Positions 55,513 through 64,000 of a DNA stretch of 64,000 bases are shown in pieces; within the stretch, counting starts at the first letter, position 1, and each line of letters opens with the position of its first letter. A program made the position numbers and the translations under genes. Below the pieces are notes generated by a model, which saw only the letters and a list, made by a program, of their open reading frames with translations, searched no databases and was not told where the DNA came from. The DNA comes from Aequorivita antarctica (GTDB lineage: Bacteria; Bacteroidota; Bacteroidia; Flavobacteriales; Flavobacteriaceae), in contig NZ_VORT01000007.1 of the NCBI RefSeq assembly GCF_007997155.1, positions 1-64,000 of the forward strand. The letters run 5' to 3'.

Positions 55513-56486
55513 ATAAATACGGATTCTAATTTTTTATAATTTGCTGTTTTCACTTCATAAAATGATTGTGAAATACTTCTGGCTCCAAAACATTCTTTCC
55601 AATAAAGCAATCCTTCGTTTATGTTTCTTCCATTATTTTCGTTTGAAGTCCCAAAATCAAAATATCTCTTTTCCTTGAAACGCTGATTTATTAAATATTC
55701 AAACAAAAAATCTAATGTTCCCAACTGTTGTTTGTCTTCATTGGCTGAAATATATTGCATATGGGCCACATTTTCGGTTTCAAAAATTGTTGCCCCACCA
55801 ACTATTTCATTTTCTTTATAAACATTAAATTGCAATATGTTTTTTGGAAAATAATTTGCCAACTGAGTGATTTCAACAGCCGAATGAACAGGCATCGCTG
55901 CGTGGCGCAAAGCCAAATTTGGAATTAAAATAGTATTCCAAAATGGCTCAAAATCATTTCCTTCCACTACTTTTAAGTTATTTTTCTGGCCTTTTTTAAC
56001 TCCTTCCAAGCGGTTTGATGCAATTTTCAATGGACGCTGTTTGTCTATTACACTTAAAACATCAACTCTTATCATTGCGGCTCTAACTATAAAAAGCAGA
56101 TAATCCATTTCATCCGAGGGTAACAGATTGTAAATGCTTGGTATTACTTTTAACTGAAGTTTTTTAATTTTATTTTCGTCCAACCACTGAAGTAGATTTT
56201 TAAAAATCTCAACAACTTCCTTCAATTTTGCTTTTTCGTTAAGTAGCAAGCCGCCGTAAGTTAAGCCTTGATGGGTGTATAAGGTTTTTCTAGAAATATT
56301 GGCTGGTAAGATCCCAACCACTTTTTCATTTTTAAAAATTAGTAAAGAATGGTCCTCAAATCTATCAGAATGATATTCCATAAAATCCCGATGAAAAAGA
56401 AACGTAGCATTTTTTGTGTTCAGCAAAAAAGACTGCCAAAGTGCTCTATCTTTCGAAGTATACTTTTTTACGGAATAGTTTGCCAA
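55509..56486 (-). CDS. GNAT/FemAB-like acyltransferase
   Basis: A 325-residue cytosolic enzyme with two GNAT-like halves ([20 protein letters not shown] in the first; [41 protein letters not shown], quoted in parts, in the second). The start is TTG at 56486: an in-frame stop lies 10 codons upstream and no earlier ATG exists. The four-base overlap with the aminotransferase suggests it acylates the amino group that enzyme installs. FemAB-type aminoacyl transfer is the alternative. Confidence 0.82.
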   Translation of the reverse strand: MANYSVKKYTSKDRALWQSFLLNTKNATFLFHRDFMEYHSDRFEDHSLLIFKNEKVVGILPANISRKTLYTHQGLTYGGLLLNEKAKLKEVVEIFKNLLQWLDENKIKKLQLKVIPSIYNLLPSDEMDYLLFIVRAAMIRVDVLSVIDKQRPLKIASNRLEGVKKGQKNNLKVVEGNDFEPFWNTILIPNLALRHAAMPVHSAVEITQLANYFPKNILQFNVYKENEIVGGATIFETENVAHMQYISANEDKQQLGTLDFLFEYLINQRFKEKRYFDFGTSNENNGRNINEGLLYWKECFGARSISQSFYEVKTANYKKLESVFI

Positions 56487-56542
56487 AGCTTTTTGTATTA
56501 TCGTTTATGAATTGGTCTCTTGAACTATATTAATAGTGCAAG

Positions 56543-58033
56543 TTAGATTTTTTTACAATCAACATCTCCTTTTTCGTCTATATATTCATAGACTCCCTCG
56601 ACCGCGTCTTCTTTTAAAATTAAATAGCTTTTATCTTCTTGAAGGTGTTTCAAATATTCTTTGTCGTTCCCCAAATAAGAAAATAAAACCCGGAAAACAT
56701 TTATACAACTCTTTAAATTTGAATCTATAGACGGCACTTCATTGTTTGGCCAACGAATAGAAAACATTACGCTAAAAGCACTATAAACAATATTGCGGTC
56801 AGTAGTTTTTTTGTAAAGTTCATGGGTATAATCCAAGCCCACAAAACCTCCGTGATCTGCCATAATCATAATTAACGCATTTGGATCATTTTCAACAATA
56901 AGGCTTACCATTTTTCTTATTTTTCCGTTGGCAATTTCCCTTTTTTTAAGCCACAGTTCCCGTTCTTTTTCTTTTCCTTTCGAGGCAGCTTTTGTACTTG
57001 ATATGTGGCTCGGTTCAAAAATTTCTATAAAAAAGAAATTTCCAACATCGCTCTTGGAAGCGATAGCTTTTTCCAAATCGGGATACACATCTTTAACAAC
57101 ATTAAAACCTGTAGTGATATACGGAATTTCACTGTATTTGAAGTTGGTAAAATCATATCCCACTTTTGGTCGATTTACCAATAAATATGGATGCTCGGTA
57201 ATAAAATGTGTTTTATAACCATTGTTTTTGAAAATGGTCAACACTGGATTTTCAGAAATTATGTTTTTTCGTGCGTTAATCATTTCCTTATAATCCGTTT
57301 TTCTATTGTAATAGTGGTGCTTCATCATAAATGTTGCACTGTTGGAAGTTAAGGTCGAAATATAATTGCTTCGAAAATTGGGGTAATTTTTAAAATCGTT
57401 TTCTTCCAAAAATGTCTTAAAGCCCGAATCGTCCACATTGTAAAATCCGCTTTCCAGTTGAGAAAAATTTACATAGCCATCTGGTTGAATGTAATAAATA
57501 TTCGGTTTTTTTTGGAATATAACGCTTTCAATACTATCTGGTTGCTGCATCCATTTGGAGGAATAATTTAAATATTTTATAACTATAGGCACCAAGCCAA
57601 TAAACCCAATGACCGCCAAAAGCAGTTGAATGGCGAGCCATTTTTTAAAATACTTATACAGAAAATAAGCTATCAAAACTGAAATAATAAAGATTCCCAA
57701 TATTATTTTCCTTTGAATATCGGTGTATAAAATGATTTTTATAAAAAAGAAAAAAAGAAAAATATTAAAAAATGGAATTATATATTTTCCCCATTTTCCA
57801 GTAAAAGAAAGACTGGAAAACCATTTTAAAGTTGAAAAGAAAACAATCGGAATAAGTAAAAAAAACAATAAAAAGTAACCCAATTGTTCCAAAGAATTAA
57901 TCATCCCAAAATTGCGGGAATAATAAAAAACCAAAGGATACAAGCCAGTTGCAATACCTATAAAAATAGGATTTGCCGAAACTTTGTTTAAAAATCCTTT
58001 AGAACTTTTTTTTGTAGTTTTAGACCGTCTCAT
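56543..58033 (-). CDS. Membrane-anchored alkaline-phosphatase-superfamily enzyme, copy A
   Basis: A 496-residue protein. About five membrane helices fill residues 22-153. A periplasmic sulfatase-like domain follows, with the first metal aspartate in YIQPDGY (D185), a serine/threonine-rich nucleophile region (TLTSNSAT, 227-234) and the second metal site IMADHGG (D393, H394). There is no C-x-P-S-R motif, so it is not a formylglycine sulfatase. It resembles phosphoglycerol or phosphoethanolamine transferases such as LtaS and EptA. It overlaps its paralogue upstream by four bases. Confidence 0.87.
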   Translation of the reverse strand: MRRSKTTKKSSKGFLNKVSANPIFIGIATGLYPLVFYYSRNFGMINSLEQLGYFLLFFLLIPIVFFSTLKWFSSLSFTGKWGKYIIPFFNIFLFFFFIKIILYTDIQRKIILGIFIISVLIAYFLYKYFKKWLAIQLLLAVIGFIGLVPIVIKYLNYSSKWMQQPDSIESVIFQKKPNIYYIQPDGYVNFSQLESGFYNVDDSGFKTFLEENDFKNYPNFRSNYISTLTSNSATFMMKHHYYNRKTDYKEMINARKNIISENPVLTIFKNNGYKTHFITEHPYLLVNRPKVGYDFTNFKYSEIPYITTGFNVVKDVYPDLEKAIASKSDVGNFFFIEIFEPSHISSTKAASKGKEKERELWLKKREIANGKIRKMVSLIVENDPNALIMIMADHGGFVGLDYTHELYKKTTDRNIVYSAFSVMFSIRWPNNEVPSIDSNLKSCINVFRVLFSYLGNDKEYLKHLQEDKSYLILKEDAVEGVYEYIDEKGDVDCKKI

Positions 58034-59517
58034 TTCTTAATAAAAACCACCTTCCCCTCATTGTCCAAATATTTATAGATTCCCTGTGGTACACCGAAGT
58101 TGATGATTATATAACTTTCATCAGGTTGTAAGTTATCAATATACGAAGGTTTATCACTTAAATAAGCAGTGAGTATTCGAAAAAGGTTCACCGATGTTTT
58201 TAATTTATTGTCAAATTCAGGAACCTCCCCATTTGGCCAATGAATAGCGAGAATAGTACTGAAAATAGAGTTTACAAAATCAGGATCTGTATTTTTTGTG
58301 TAGGTTTCAGATGTGTTGGTCATCCCTACAAAACCACCGTGGTCGGCCATTATTATTATTAAAGCTTCCGGGTCGTTCTCAAGAATGTTTTTTGTCAATA
58401 GTCTCAACTTTTTATTGGACTCCTGTAAGCTTTCAATATAGTGTTTGCGCTCCCCTTCCACACCTTTTGAATCGTCTATTGTATTGGTTATATGCCCAGG
58501 GTTGAAAATTTCAACAAAAAAGAAATTTGGCCCTTCGGAATAGGTTTCCATATAATTTTTAAAAGGCTCAATAACATCTCGAGGATCCCCAAGACCAGTC
58601 GTGACAAAACTGATTTCTTTTGTTGAAAAATTACAGAAATCATAGCCCAACTTCGGTTTGTTAGTTAAAAAATAAGGCTGCTCCGTGAGAAAAAATGTGC
58701 GATACCCGTTGTTTTTAAGAATGCGAAGCACACTGTTGTCTGAAACAATAACATTACGTGCATCAATGGTTTCGGTAAAATCTGAGCCATTGTTGTAATA
58801 GTGGTGCTTCATCATAAAGACCGCACTGTTAGTGGGCAAGGTTGCCGCATAATTACTTCGGAAGTTTGGATAGCTCTTAAAATTACTTTCCTTCAAATAG
58901 GTTTCGAAATCAGCATTATCAATATTATAATGCCCTTTTTTCAGTTCAGAAAAATTCGCATAACCATCTGGCTGGATGTAATAGATATTTGGTTTCTTTT
59001 TGAAAACCGCAGCTTCAATATTATCAGGCTGCGTCATCCATTCTTTTGAATAGTTCAGTTGCTTAATAACCACAGGCGTTAAAGTGAACACACCTATCAC
59101 GGCAAGTATCAACTGAAAGCCAATTATTTTTATGAAAAACTTACGAAGCAACAAGGCAAGCAGTACTGCTACACCAAATATGATTAAAGTCCGTATCCAG
59201 CTAAAACCAGCATATAATGCCACATTAAGGTAAGAAAAGAAGAAGAAAAAGTTTAAAAAAGGCAGTGCAATCGGTTGCAGTTTTTTAAAAAAATTAATTT
59301 TTGAAACCTTATTGACAATGAAAAAAAGTACTATCGGAGTCAAAATAAATATTGATACAAAATATCCCAAGTGACCCCAGGAATTTATCATTTTGTAGTT
59401 ATTTGTATAATAAAATAAAAGCGGATATAATCCCGCCGAAACCCCAGCAATCATTGGGAATATATTGTCTCTTCTAAAAAAAACCGAGAAGAATCCCTGT
59501 CTTTTTTTAGGCTCCAT
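58030..59517 (-). CDS. Membrane-anchored alkaline-phosphatase-superfamily enzyme, copy B
   Basis: A 495-residue paralogue of the preceding enzyme with the same layout: about five membrane helices, metal aspartate in YIQPDGY, a nucleophile region TLPTNSAV and the metal motif IMADHGGF. The two copies are similar but clearly diverged across the whole length. Tandem retention suggests different acceptors or sequential steps. It overlaps the methyltransferase gene upstream by 11 bases, indicating one translationally coupled unit. Confidence 0.87.
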   Translation of the reverse strand: MEPKKRQGFFSVFFRRDNIFPMIAGVSAGLYPLLFYYTNNYKMINSWGHLGYFVSIFILTPIVLFFIVNKVSKINFFKKLQPIALPFLNFFFFFSYLNVALYAGFSWIRTLIIFGVAVLLALLLRKFFIKIIGFQLILAVIGVFTLTPVVIKQLNYSKEWMTQPDNIEAAVFKKKPNIYYIQPDGYANFSELKKGHYNIDNADFETYLKESNFKSYPNFRSNYAATLPTNSAVFMMKHHYYNNGSDFTETIDARNVIVSDNSVLRILKNNGYRTFFLTEQPYFLTNKPKLGYDFCNFSTKEISFVTTGLGDPRDVIEPFKNYMETYSEGPNFFFVEIFNPGHITNTIDDSKGVEGERKHYIESLQESNKKLRLLTKNILENDPEALIIIMADHGGFVGMTNTSETYTKNTDPDFVNSIFSTILAIHWPNGEVPEFDNKLKTSVNLFRILTAYLSDKPSYIDNLQPDESYIIINFGVPQGIYKYLDNEGKVVFIKK

Positions 59518-60901
59518 AATTTTTATTTTTTAATAGATACAGTAAACGTTTGGTCCCTTTTACCGTTTCCTTTTTTTCTAGGGTAAAGTATTGTAGATAA
59601 CCTTTCTCAAATTCCGTTTCGTTGTAAAAATCAAAATGGTTTATAAATTCTCGCTTGCGAACCAGTAATGACTGTGCCCAAGAATCCTCCCGGGTCGGGA
59701 ACTCGATGATAAGGTTTTTTGAAAAAGAAGCGAAAAAAGAAGCCGATTTTTCAAAAGGAACATTTCCGGAAAGTGTAATGTGGTGAATTAATGCCAAAGC
59801 CATCGTTACATCTGGCGCATATTCTGCCAAACGTTCCATTAGGGAATTGCGCTCTGTATTATTGAAACCAATGCCGGGAGCTGGTTGTAAAACATCGCAC
59901 ACAAAGGGCAGCATATTTGTTTCCTTATTTTTCTGAAGTTGTTTGTAATTAAAATCTACAGCATTGCTGTCAATATCGGTAACAATTATATGTGGAACGT
60001 TATCAATAACGGACCGGGCAAAAGTGCCATCGTTGCCGCCCACATCAATTAATTTTTGTGGTGACAATGGTTTTATCCACTCTTTAATCAACGTTTTTTT
60101 TGCCTCAAAAGCGGCTTCGTCATAATTGGTTTTGTCGTAATAATCACCCCATTCACTTGTTTCTTTCAGTGTTAAGCCTTTTATATAATCGTAAAGACTT
60201 TCCAATATATTCTCCTGTGATTTTTTGGAAAGGGCCGTGATTTTGGTTTCAGCTTTGTAGTCTTCCCTGTGCTTGCTTTCCATTTTTGCAAGCAAGTGAA
60301 TGTTTGGATACACCACCGAACTAATCTTGGTTCGTGAAGGGAGTAAGGAGGAAATCAATTTCACAGGAATCCCGTCAATGTGCGTTTGCATCATTTTGAA
60401 AATTTCGGTGCCGTGATATTTTGCCAAAACCAAAGGTCCAAAAAAGTGTGTGATGAATTGTTTATATGCACGCCAAGGAGTACCTTCTTCATAAAAGTCG
60501 AAAGAAAGTGTGTCTATAAAAACAGGTTTCCCTTTGTGAAAAGTAACGTTATAAGCGGAAGCATCTTTCAAAATAAAACCTTTTGAAAGTGCGTATTTCT
60601 GAATTTTTAGAGTGTGGAGCGCGGCGTGTTTGTATTGCTCAAAGCTCCATTCGTAAGGATTTGTGATGAATGGAATTTCTTCCGGAGTGATAATTATTTC
60701 TTCCGAAGAAACCGAAGTCTCTTCATGTGGAATAAGCAAACCATTCGAAATTAGGCTTTTAAAAAAACCTGTTTCTTTCAGTTTTTTGTATTGCGCGAAA
60801 TATATAGGATTGATAGCCCTACGAAGTGTTTTTCCATCATAAAACATGTATCCAGAAGGATCACGAAATGAAGCTTGGTGTGCGTCAGTTTTTTTTGTCA
60901 T
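59507..60901 (-). CDS. Kinase-like domain fused to a class I methyltransferase
   Basis: About 464 residues from the ATG at 60901; an ATG at 60931 would lengthen the overlap with the upstream gene to 47 bases. The N-terminal half carries a kinase-type catalytic pattern: LKDASAYNV with D113 and N118 five residues apart, and FID with D130, at the spacing of protein and aminoglycoside kinases. No glycine-rich loop or clear ATP lysine is visible. The C-terminal half is a methyltransferase: motif I LIDVGGNDGTFA (284-295), then VTDID and the LALIHHI strand. It resembles NoeA-type methyltransferases by memory. The fusion and the neighbouring phosphotransferases suggest linked phosphorylation and methylation of a glycan end. 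Confidence 0.82.
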   Translation of the reverse strand: MTKKTDAHQASFRDPSGYMFYDGKTLRRAINPIYFAQYKKLKETGFFKSLISNGLLIPHEETSVSSEEIIITPEEIPFITNPYEWSFEQYKHAALHTLKIQKYALSKGFILKDASAYNVTFHKGKPVFIDTLSFDFYEEGTPWRAYKQFITHFFGPLVLAKYHGTEIFKMMQTHIDGIPVKLISSLLPSRTKISSVVYPNIHLLAKMESKHREDYKAETKITALSKKSQENILESLYDYIKGLTLKETSEWGDYYDKTNYDEAAFEAKKTLIKEWIKPLSPQKLIDVGGNDGTFARSVIDNVPHIIVTDIDSNAVDFNYKQLQKNKETNMLPFVCDVLQPAPGIGFNNTERNSLMERLAEYAPDVTMALALIHHITLSGNVPFEKSASFFASFSKNLIIEFPTREDSWAQSLLVRKREFINHFDFYNETEFEKGYLQYFTLEKKETVKGTKRLLYLLKNKNYGA

Positions 60902-61088
60902 CTTTATTGGTGTCTTCCTCTTCAACGTCAATTGAATCGTAAGTATCTTCTTTCTCTTTTACCATTCCGAAAAAAGATTTCACCTTATACATAACACCTT
61001 TTGAGAAAAGCAATATTCCAGCTGCCGCTGCCACTACCGCTTGTACTAACATTGCTCCCAGCCCTGGATCGAAATAAAGAAAATTCAT
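60885..61088 (-). CDS. Small 'FDPGLG' membrane protein
   Basis: A 67-residue protein. The conserved N-terminal motif YFDPGLGAMLVQ leads straight into one membrane helix (AVVAAAAGILLFSKGVMY), then a basic segment and a very acidic tail (DSIDVEEEDTNKDDKK). Short proteins with a DPGxG...Q motif and one helix occur next to glycan-modification genes in several phyla, but I know of no assigned function. It overlaps the kinase-methyltransferase fusion by 17 bases (start at 60901) and starts the four-gene module. Confidence 0.78.
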   Translation of the reverse strand: MNFLYFDPGLGAMLVQAVVAAAAGILLFSKGVMYKVKSFFGMVKEKEDTYDSIDVEEEDTNKDDKKN

Positions 61089-61162
61089 ACCTAATTATTT
61101 TATAATACGTTTGCCGTTAAGCAACAAGGCTTCGACTTCGCTCAGCCTCTACAAATAAACTA

Positions 61163-61198
61163 AAAAACGCCGAGTTTATTGAGTTGCTCGGCGTTTTT
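61163..61198 (-). terminator. Terminator of typA
   Basis: AAAAACGCCGAG (61163-61174) pairs perfectly with CTCGGCGTTTTT (61187-61198). A T tract follows on the minus strand. It begins seven bases after the typA stop. Confidence 0.88.
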
Positions 61199-61204
61199 CT
61201 TTTT

Positions 61205-62998
61205 CTAAATTTTATTTCGTTTACGGTCCGTTTCCTTCAAATATATTTTTCGAAGTCTTAAGTAGTGTGGCGTAACCTCAACATATTCGTCTTTTTGGAT
61301 GTATTCCAAGGCCTCTTCCAAAGAAAATTTGATGGCAGGAATAATTTTAGCTTTATCATCAGCACCCGAAGAACGTACGTTTGACATTTTCTTGGTCTTA
61401 GTGATGTTTACAGCCATATCATCTTGACGTGTGTTTTCACCAATAACCTGTCCTTCGTAAATATCTTCGTTAGGGTTTACAAAGAAACGACCTCTGTCTT
61501 GCAATTTATCAATAGAATATGGAATTGCAGAACCAGTTTCCATAGAAACCAAACTTCCGTTTTGTCTTTCTGGAATTCCTCCTCTCATAGGTTGGTATTC
61601 AAGAAAACGGTGCGTCATAATAGCTTCACCCGCAGTTGCTGTTAACAATTGGTTACGCATACCTATAATTCCACGAGAAGGGATAAGGAATTTGCATATC
61701 ATTCTGTCTCCTTTTCCTTCCATACTTACCATTTCACCTTTTCGGATGGTCACCATGTTGATAGCGGTTCCACTTACATCTTCAGGTAAATCAATGGTCA
61801 TTTCTTCAATAGGCTCACATTTAACACCATCTATTTCCTTGATGATTACTTGTGGCTGTCCAATCTGCATTTCATAACCTTCACGACGCATCGTTTCGAT
61901 TAAAACAGAAAGGTGCAAAACCCCACGGCCAAAAACGATAAATTTATCAGCACTATCCGTTGGCTCCATTCGCAATGCAAGGTTTTTCTCCAACTCTTTT
62001 TCAAGGCGTTCTCTAATGTGGCGAGAAGTAACAAACTTTCCGTCTTTTCCAAAGAAAGGCGAATCGTTGATAGTGAAAAGCATACTCATTGTAGGCTCGT
62101 CAATAGCAATGGTTTTCAAAGCTTCTGGATTTTCAACATCGGCAACAGTATCACCAATTTCAAAACCTTCCAAGCCTACCAAGGCGCATATATCTCCTGC
62201 TTTTACTTCAGCAACTTTTTTACGGCCCAAGCCTTCGAAAGTATGAAGTTCTTTAATTTTAGATTTTACTATTTTTCCGTCACGTTTAACAAGTGCAATT
62301 TGCATTCCTTCTTTTAATACTCCTCTTTGTAAACGACCAATAGCGATACGGCCGGTAAAAGATGAAAAGTCTAAAGAAGTAATCAACATCTGCACATTTC
62401 CCTCTTCTATTTTTGGTTCTGGGATGTGTTCCAAAACCATATCGAGTAATGGTTCAATATTATCGGTTTGGTTTTTCCAATCATCGCTCATCCAGTTGTG
62501 CTTTGCAGAACCGTAAACTGTCGGGAAATCAAGCTGCCATTCTTCAGCACCTAATTCAAACATCAAGTCAAATACAGATTCATGTACTTCATCTGGGGTA
62601 CAGTTTTCTTTATCCACTTTATTGATAACAACGCAAGGTTTTAAACCAAGGTCTATAGCCTTTTGCAACACAAAACGTGTTTGTGGCATAGGGCCTTCAA
62701 AAGCATCTACCAAAAGTAAAACACCATCGGCCATGTTTAGAACACGTTCCACTTCACCACCAAAATCCGCGTGACCAGGAGTATCAATAATGTTTATTTT
62801 AGTGTCCTTATATATAACTGAAACGTTTTTTGAGGTAATAGTAATACCGCGTTCACGCTCCAAGTCATTGTTATCCAAGATAAGATCTCCAGTATTTTCG
62901 TTTTCACGAAAAATACTACAGTGGTGCATAATTTTATCAACCAGCGTGGTTTTACCGTGGTCAACGTGGGCAATAATGGCGATGTTTTTGATTTTCAT
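61205..62998 (-). CDS. typA: Ribosome-associated GTPase TypA/BipA
   Basis: A 597-residue translational GTPase that helps assemble the large ribosomal subunit, mainly under stress or cold. The G domain shows [10 protein letters not shown] (about residues 10-19), RERGITITSKN, DTPGHADFGGEV and NKVDKE. The BipA-specific C-terminal part includes MRNQLLTATAGEAIM and YSIDKLQDRGRFFV. It has its own terminator and a promoter with a good Shine-Dalgarno, which is unusual in this window. The length is standard. Confidence 0.97.
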   Translation of the reverse strand: MKIKNIAIIAHVDHGKTTLVDKIMHHCSIFRENENTGDLILDNNDLERERGITITSKNVSVIYKDTKINIIDTPGHADFGGEVERVLNMADGVLLLVDAFEGPMPQTRFVLQKAIDLGLKPCVVINKVDKENCTPDEVHESVFDLMFELGAEEWQLDFPTVYGSAKHNWMSDDWKNQTDNIEPLLDMVLEHIPEPKIEEGNVQMLITSLDFSSFTGRIAIGRLQRGVLKEGMQIALVKRDGKIVKSKIKELHTFEGLGRKKVAEVKAGDICALVGLEGFEIGDTVADVENPEALKTIAIDEPTMSMLFTINDSPFFGKDGKFVTSRHIRERLEKELEKNLALRMEPTDSADKFIVFGRGVLHLSVLIETMRREGYEMQIGQPQVIIKEIDGVKCEPIEEMTIDLPEDVSGTAINMVTIRKGEMVSMEGKGDRMICKFLIPSRGIIGMRNQLLTATAGEAIMTHRFLEYQPMRGGIPERQNGSLVSMETGSAIPYSIDKLQDRGRFFVNPNEDIYEGQVIGENTRQDDMAVNITKTKKMSNVRSSGADDKAKIIPAIKFSLEEALEYIQKDEYVEVTPHYLRLRKIYLKETDRKRNKI

Positions 62999-63005
62999 AA
63001 ACTAG

Positions 63006-63010
63006 CTCCT
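63006..63010 (-). promoter_or_regulatory. Shine-Dalgarno of typA
   Basis: The minus strand reads AGGAG, seven bases before the typA ATG. Together with rpsU this is one of only two clear Shine-Dalgarno sites noticed in the window. Confidence 0.65.
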
Positions 63011-63025
63011 TTTTTTAAGAGGGTG

Positions 63026-63033
63026 CAAAAGTA
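63026..63033 (-). promoter_or_regulatory. -7 box of the typA promoter
   Basis: TACTTTTG on the minus strand matches TAnnTTTG exactly, about 30 bases before the ATG. A clear -33 TTTG was not found. Confidence 0.6.
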
Positions 63034-63136
63034 GTGTTTCTAAGTGGATTAGAACTAAAAGTTGTGATTTTATTTTGATTGGAAAAACAAGATTTTAAAG
63101 TAAAAAAAGCCATATCTTTAAGTTAAATATTTAGTT

Positions 63137-64000
63137 ATGAAGACAAAACTACTATTTACACTTTTAATCTTTTGGGCTATTTCAGGGTTTGCACAGCAAT
63201 TTGGCCAACAACAGGTTATTTCTACGGAAACTGAAAAACCTTATTTATCAATCCCTTTTGATATAGACAATGATGGGTTTGTTGATATTTTAACTGCTTC
63301 TGGTGAAACTTATAAAATGAGTTGGTATCGAAATTTAGATGGTAACGGGAATTTCAGCTCAGAAATTATTATCAACGAAACTCCTGTTTATTATCTTTCA
63401 GTTGACTTTGTAGACATAGACACTGATGGTGACATGGATATTTTATATCTCAGCAATAATGCAAGTTACATTGCTTGGTTGGAAAATCTTGATGGGGCGG
63501 GAAATTTTGGAACGGAGCAAATTATAAATGAACAGGATTTTATTTCTTCAGTTAAAACCTTAGACATGGACAATGATGGGGATCAAGATTTGATTGTGGC
63601 ATTGGCCAATAGTTCTAGCGTGAAGATTGTGTGGTATGAAAACGAGAACGGACAAGGCACCTTTGGACCAGAAAATTTATTGATTCAAAATGATAATGAG
63701 TTTGCTAAAATATTACTTGAAGATATTGATAACGATGGCCTATTGGATATTTTGGCAACAGAATTTGTTTATGTTCAAGGTAAGATTTTTTGGTATAAAA
63801 ATTTAGGCAATGCAACATTTGGACCAATGCAGATTATTTATCAATTCCTATATGTACAATCCGGAGGAACTAATATTATCGGATTTGAATATGCAGATAT
63901 AAACACAGACGGAAAAAAGGATTTAATAATGACCTCTGTAGATGATAATTCCGTAGTAAGCACCCATTGGCTTGAAAACTTAGATAATCAAGGAAATTTT
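63137..64000 (+). CDS. Secreted FG-GAP/VCBS repeat protein, 5' part only
   Basis: The frame is open from the ATG at 63137 to the window edge, 288 codons. A signal peptide (LLFTLLIFWAISGFAQ) is followed by VCBS/FG-GAP-like repeats of about 50 residues. At least five calcium-binding DxDxDGxxD motifs are seen: DIDNDGFVD, DIDTDGDMD, DMDNDGDQD, DIDNDGLLD and DINTDGKKD. Such beta-propeller repeats are common in Bacteroidota secreted proteins, often with a type IX sorting domain, which would lie beyond the edge. Divergent from typA. Function unknown. Confidence 0.85.
   Translation, partial: MKTKLLFTLLIFWAISGFAQQFGQQQVISTETEKPYLSIPFDIDNDGFVDILTASGETYKMSWYRNLDGNGNFSSEIIINETPVYYLSVDFVDIDTDGDMDILYLSNNASYIAWLENLDGAGNFGTEQIINEQDFISSVKTLDMDNDGDQDLIVALANSSSVKIVWYENENGQGTFGPENLLIQNDNEFAKILLEDIDNDGLLDILATEFVYVQGKIFWYKNLGNATFGPMQIIYQFLYVQSGGTNIIGFEYADINTDGKKDLIMTSVDDNSVVSTHWLENLDNQGNF

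Noticed and set aside
56543-59517. Sulfatases needing formylglycine
   Set aside because: No C-x-P-S-R or S-x-P-S-R motif is present; the nucleophile region has plain serine and threonine.

Overview
The window comes from a chromosome of a marine or freshwater Flavobacteriia-type Bacteroidota. Several things point there: AT-rich DNA, promoters of the TTTG / TAnnTTTG type, start codons mostly without Shine-Dalgarno sequences, and family content typical of the group (DUF2851, DUF3467, NamZ/DUF1343, SprB-type repeats, WxcM/FdtA-type cupins, AGCS symporters with a signal-like N-terminus). No rRNA, CRISPR array, prophage or insertion sequence was found. Both window edges cut through large secreted repeat proteins.

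Region 1 (1-4100): the 5' part of a secreted SprB-repeat protein (minus strand), a 480-base spacer, prfC on the plus strand, and a DUF3467 gene separated from prfC by a bidirectional terminator.

Region 2 (4170-19200) is the core information-processing block. In transcription order on the minus strand it runs rpsU, xerC, raiA, then tRNA-Thr(TGT), tRNA-Tyr(GTA), tRNA-Gly(TCC), tRNA-Thr(GGT), tuf, tRNA-Trp(CCA), secE, nusG, rplK, rplA, rplJ, rplL, rpoB, rpoC. The tRNA promoter overlaps the raiA terminator. Hairpins lie between rplL and rpoB and between rpoB and rpoC. rpsU carries a nearly full-length Shine-Dalgarno, which is exceptional in this phylum.

Region 3 (19200-44200) is metabolism, envelope and transport: a CarboxypepD-reg protein, an acyl-CoA dehydrogenase, a helix-hairpin-helix protein, two AGCS sodium:amino-acid symporters, a K+ channel with a PspC-like partner, DUF2851, DUF202, a CBS-domain cysteine/cystathionine synthase, a LolC/E-like permease, NamZ, a YkgJ protein, an amidohydrolase lipoprotein, an outer-membrane barrel with a giant TPR protein, FtsE and a subtilase. 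Between the two symporters lies the fossil of an old tandem duplication: a decayed half of the helix-hairpin-helix gene joined to the last codons of the channel gene.

Region 4 (44300-61100) is a surface-glycan locus: six sugar or methyl transferases of several families, a 3,4-ketoisomerase (FdtA-like), a DegT aminotransferase, a GNAT/FemAB-like acyltransferase, a left-handed beta-helix acyltransferase and two flippases. It also holds a compact four-gene module: a small 'FDPGLG' membrane protein, a protein whose N-terminal half has kinase-like motifs fused to a methyltransferase, and two tandem membrane-anchored alkaline-phosphatase-superfamily enzymes. This module is the best candidate for an undescribed system.

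Region 5 (61200-64000): typA/bipA, again with a good Shine-Dalgarno, and the start of a secreted FG-GAP/VCBS repeat protein.
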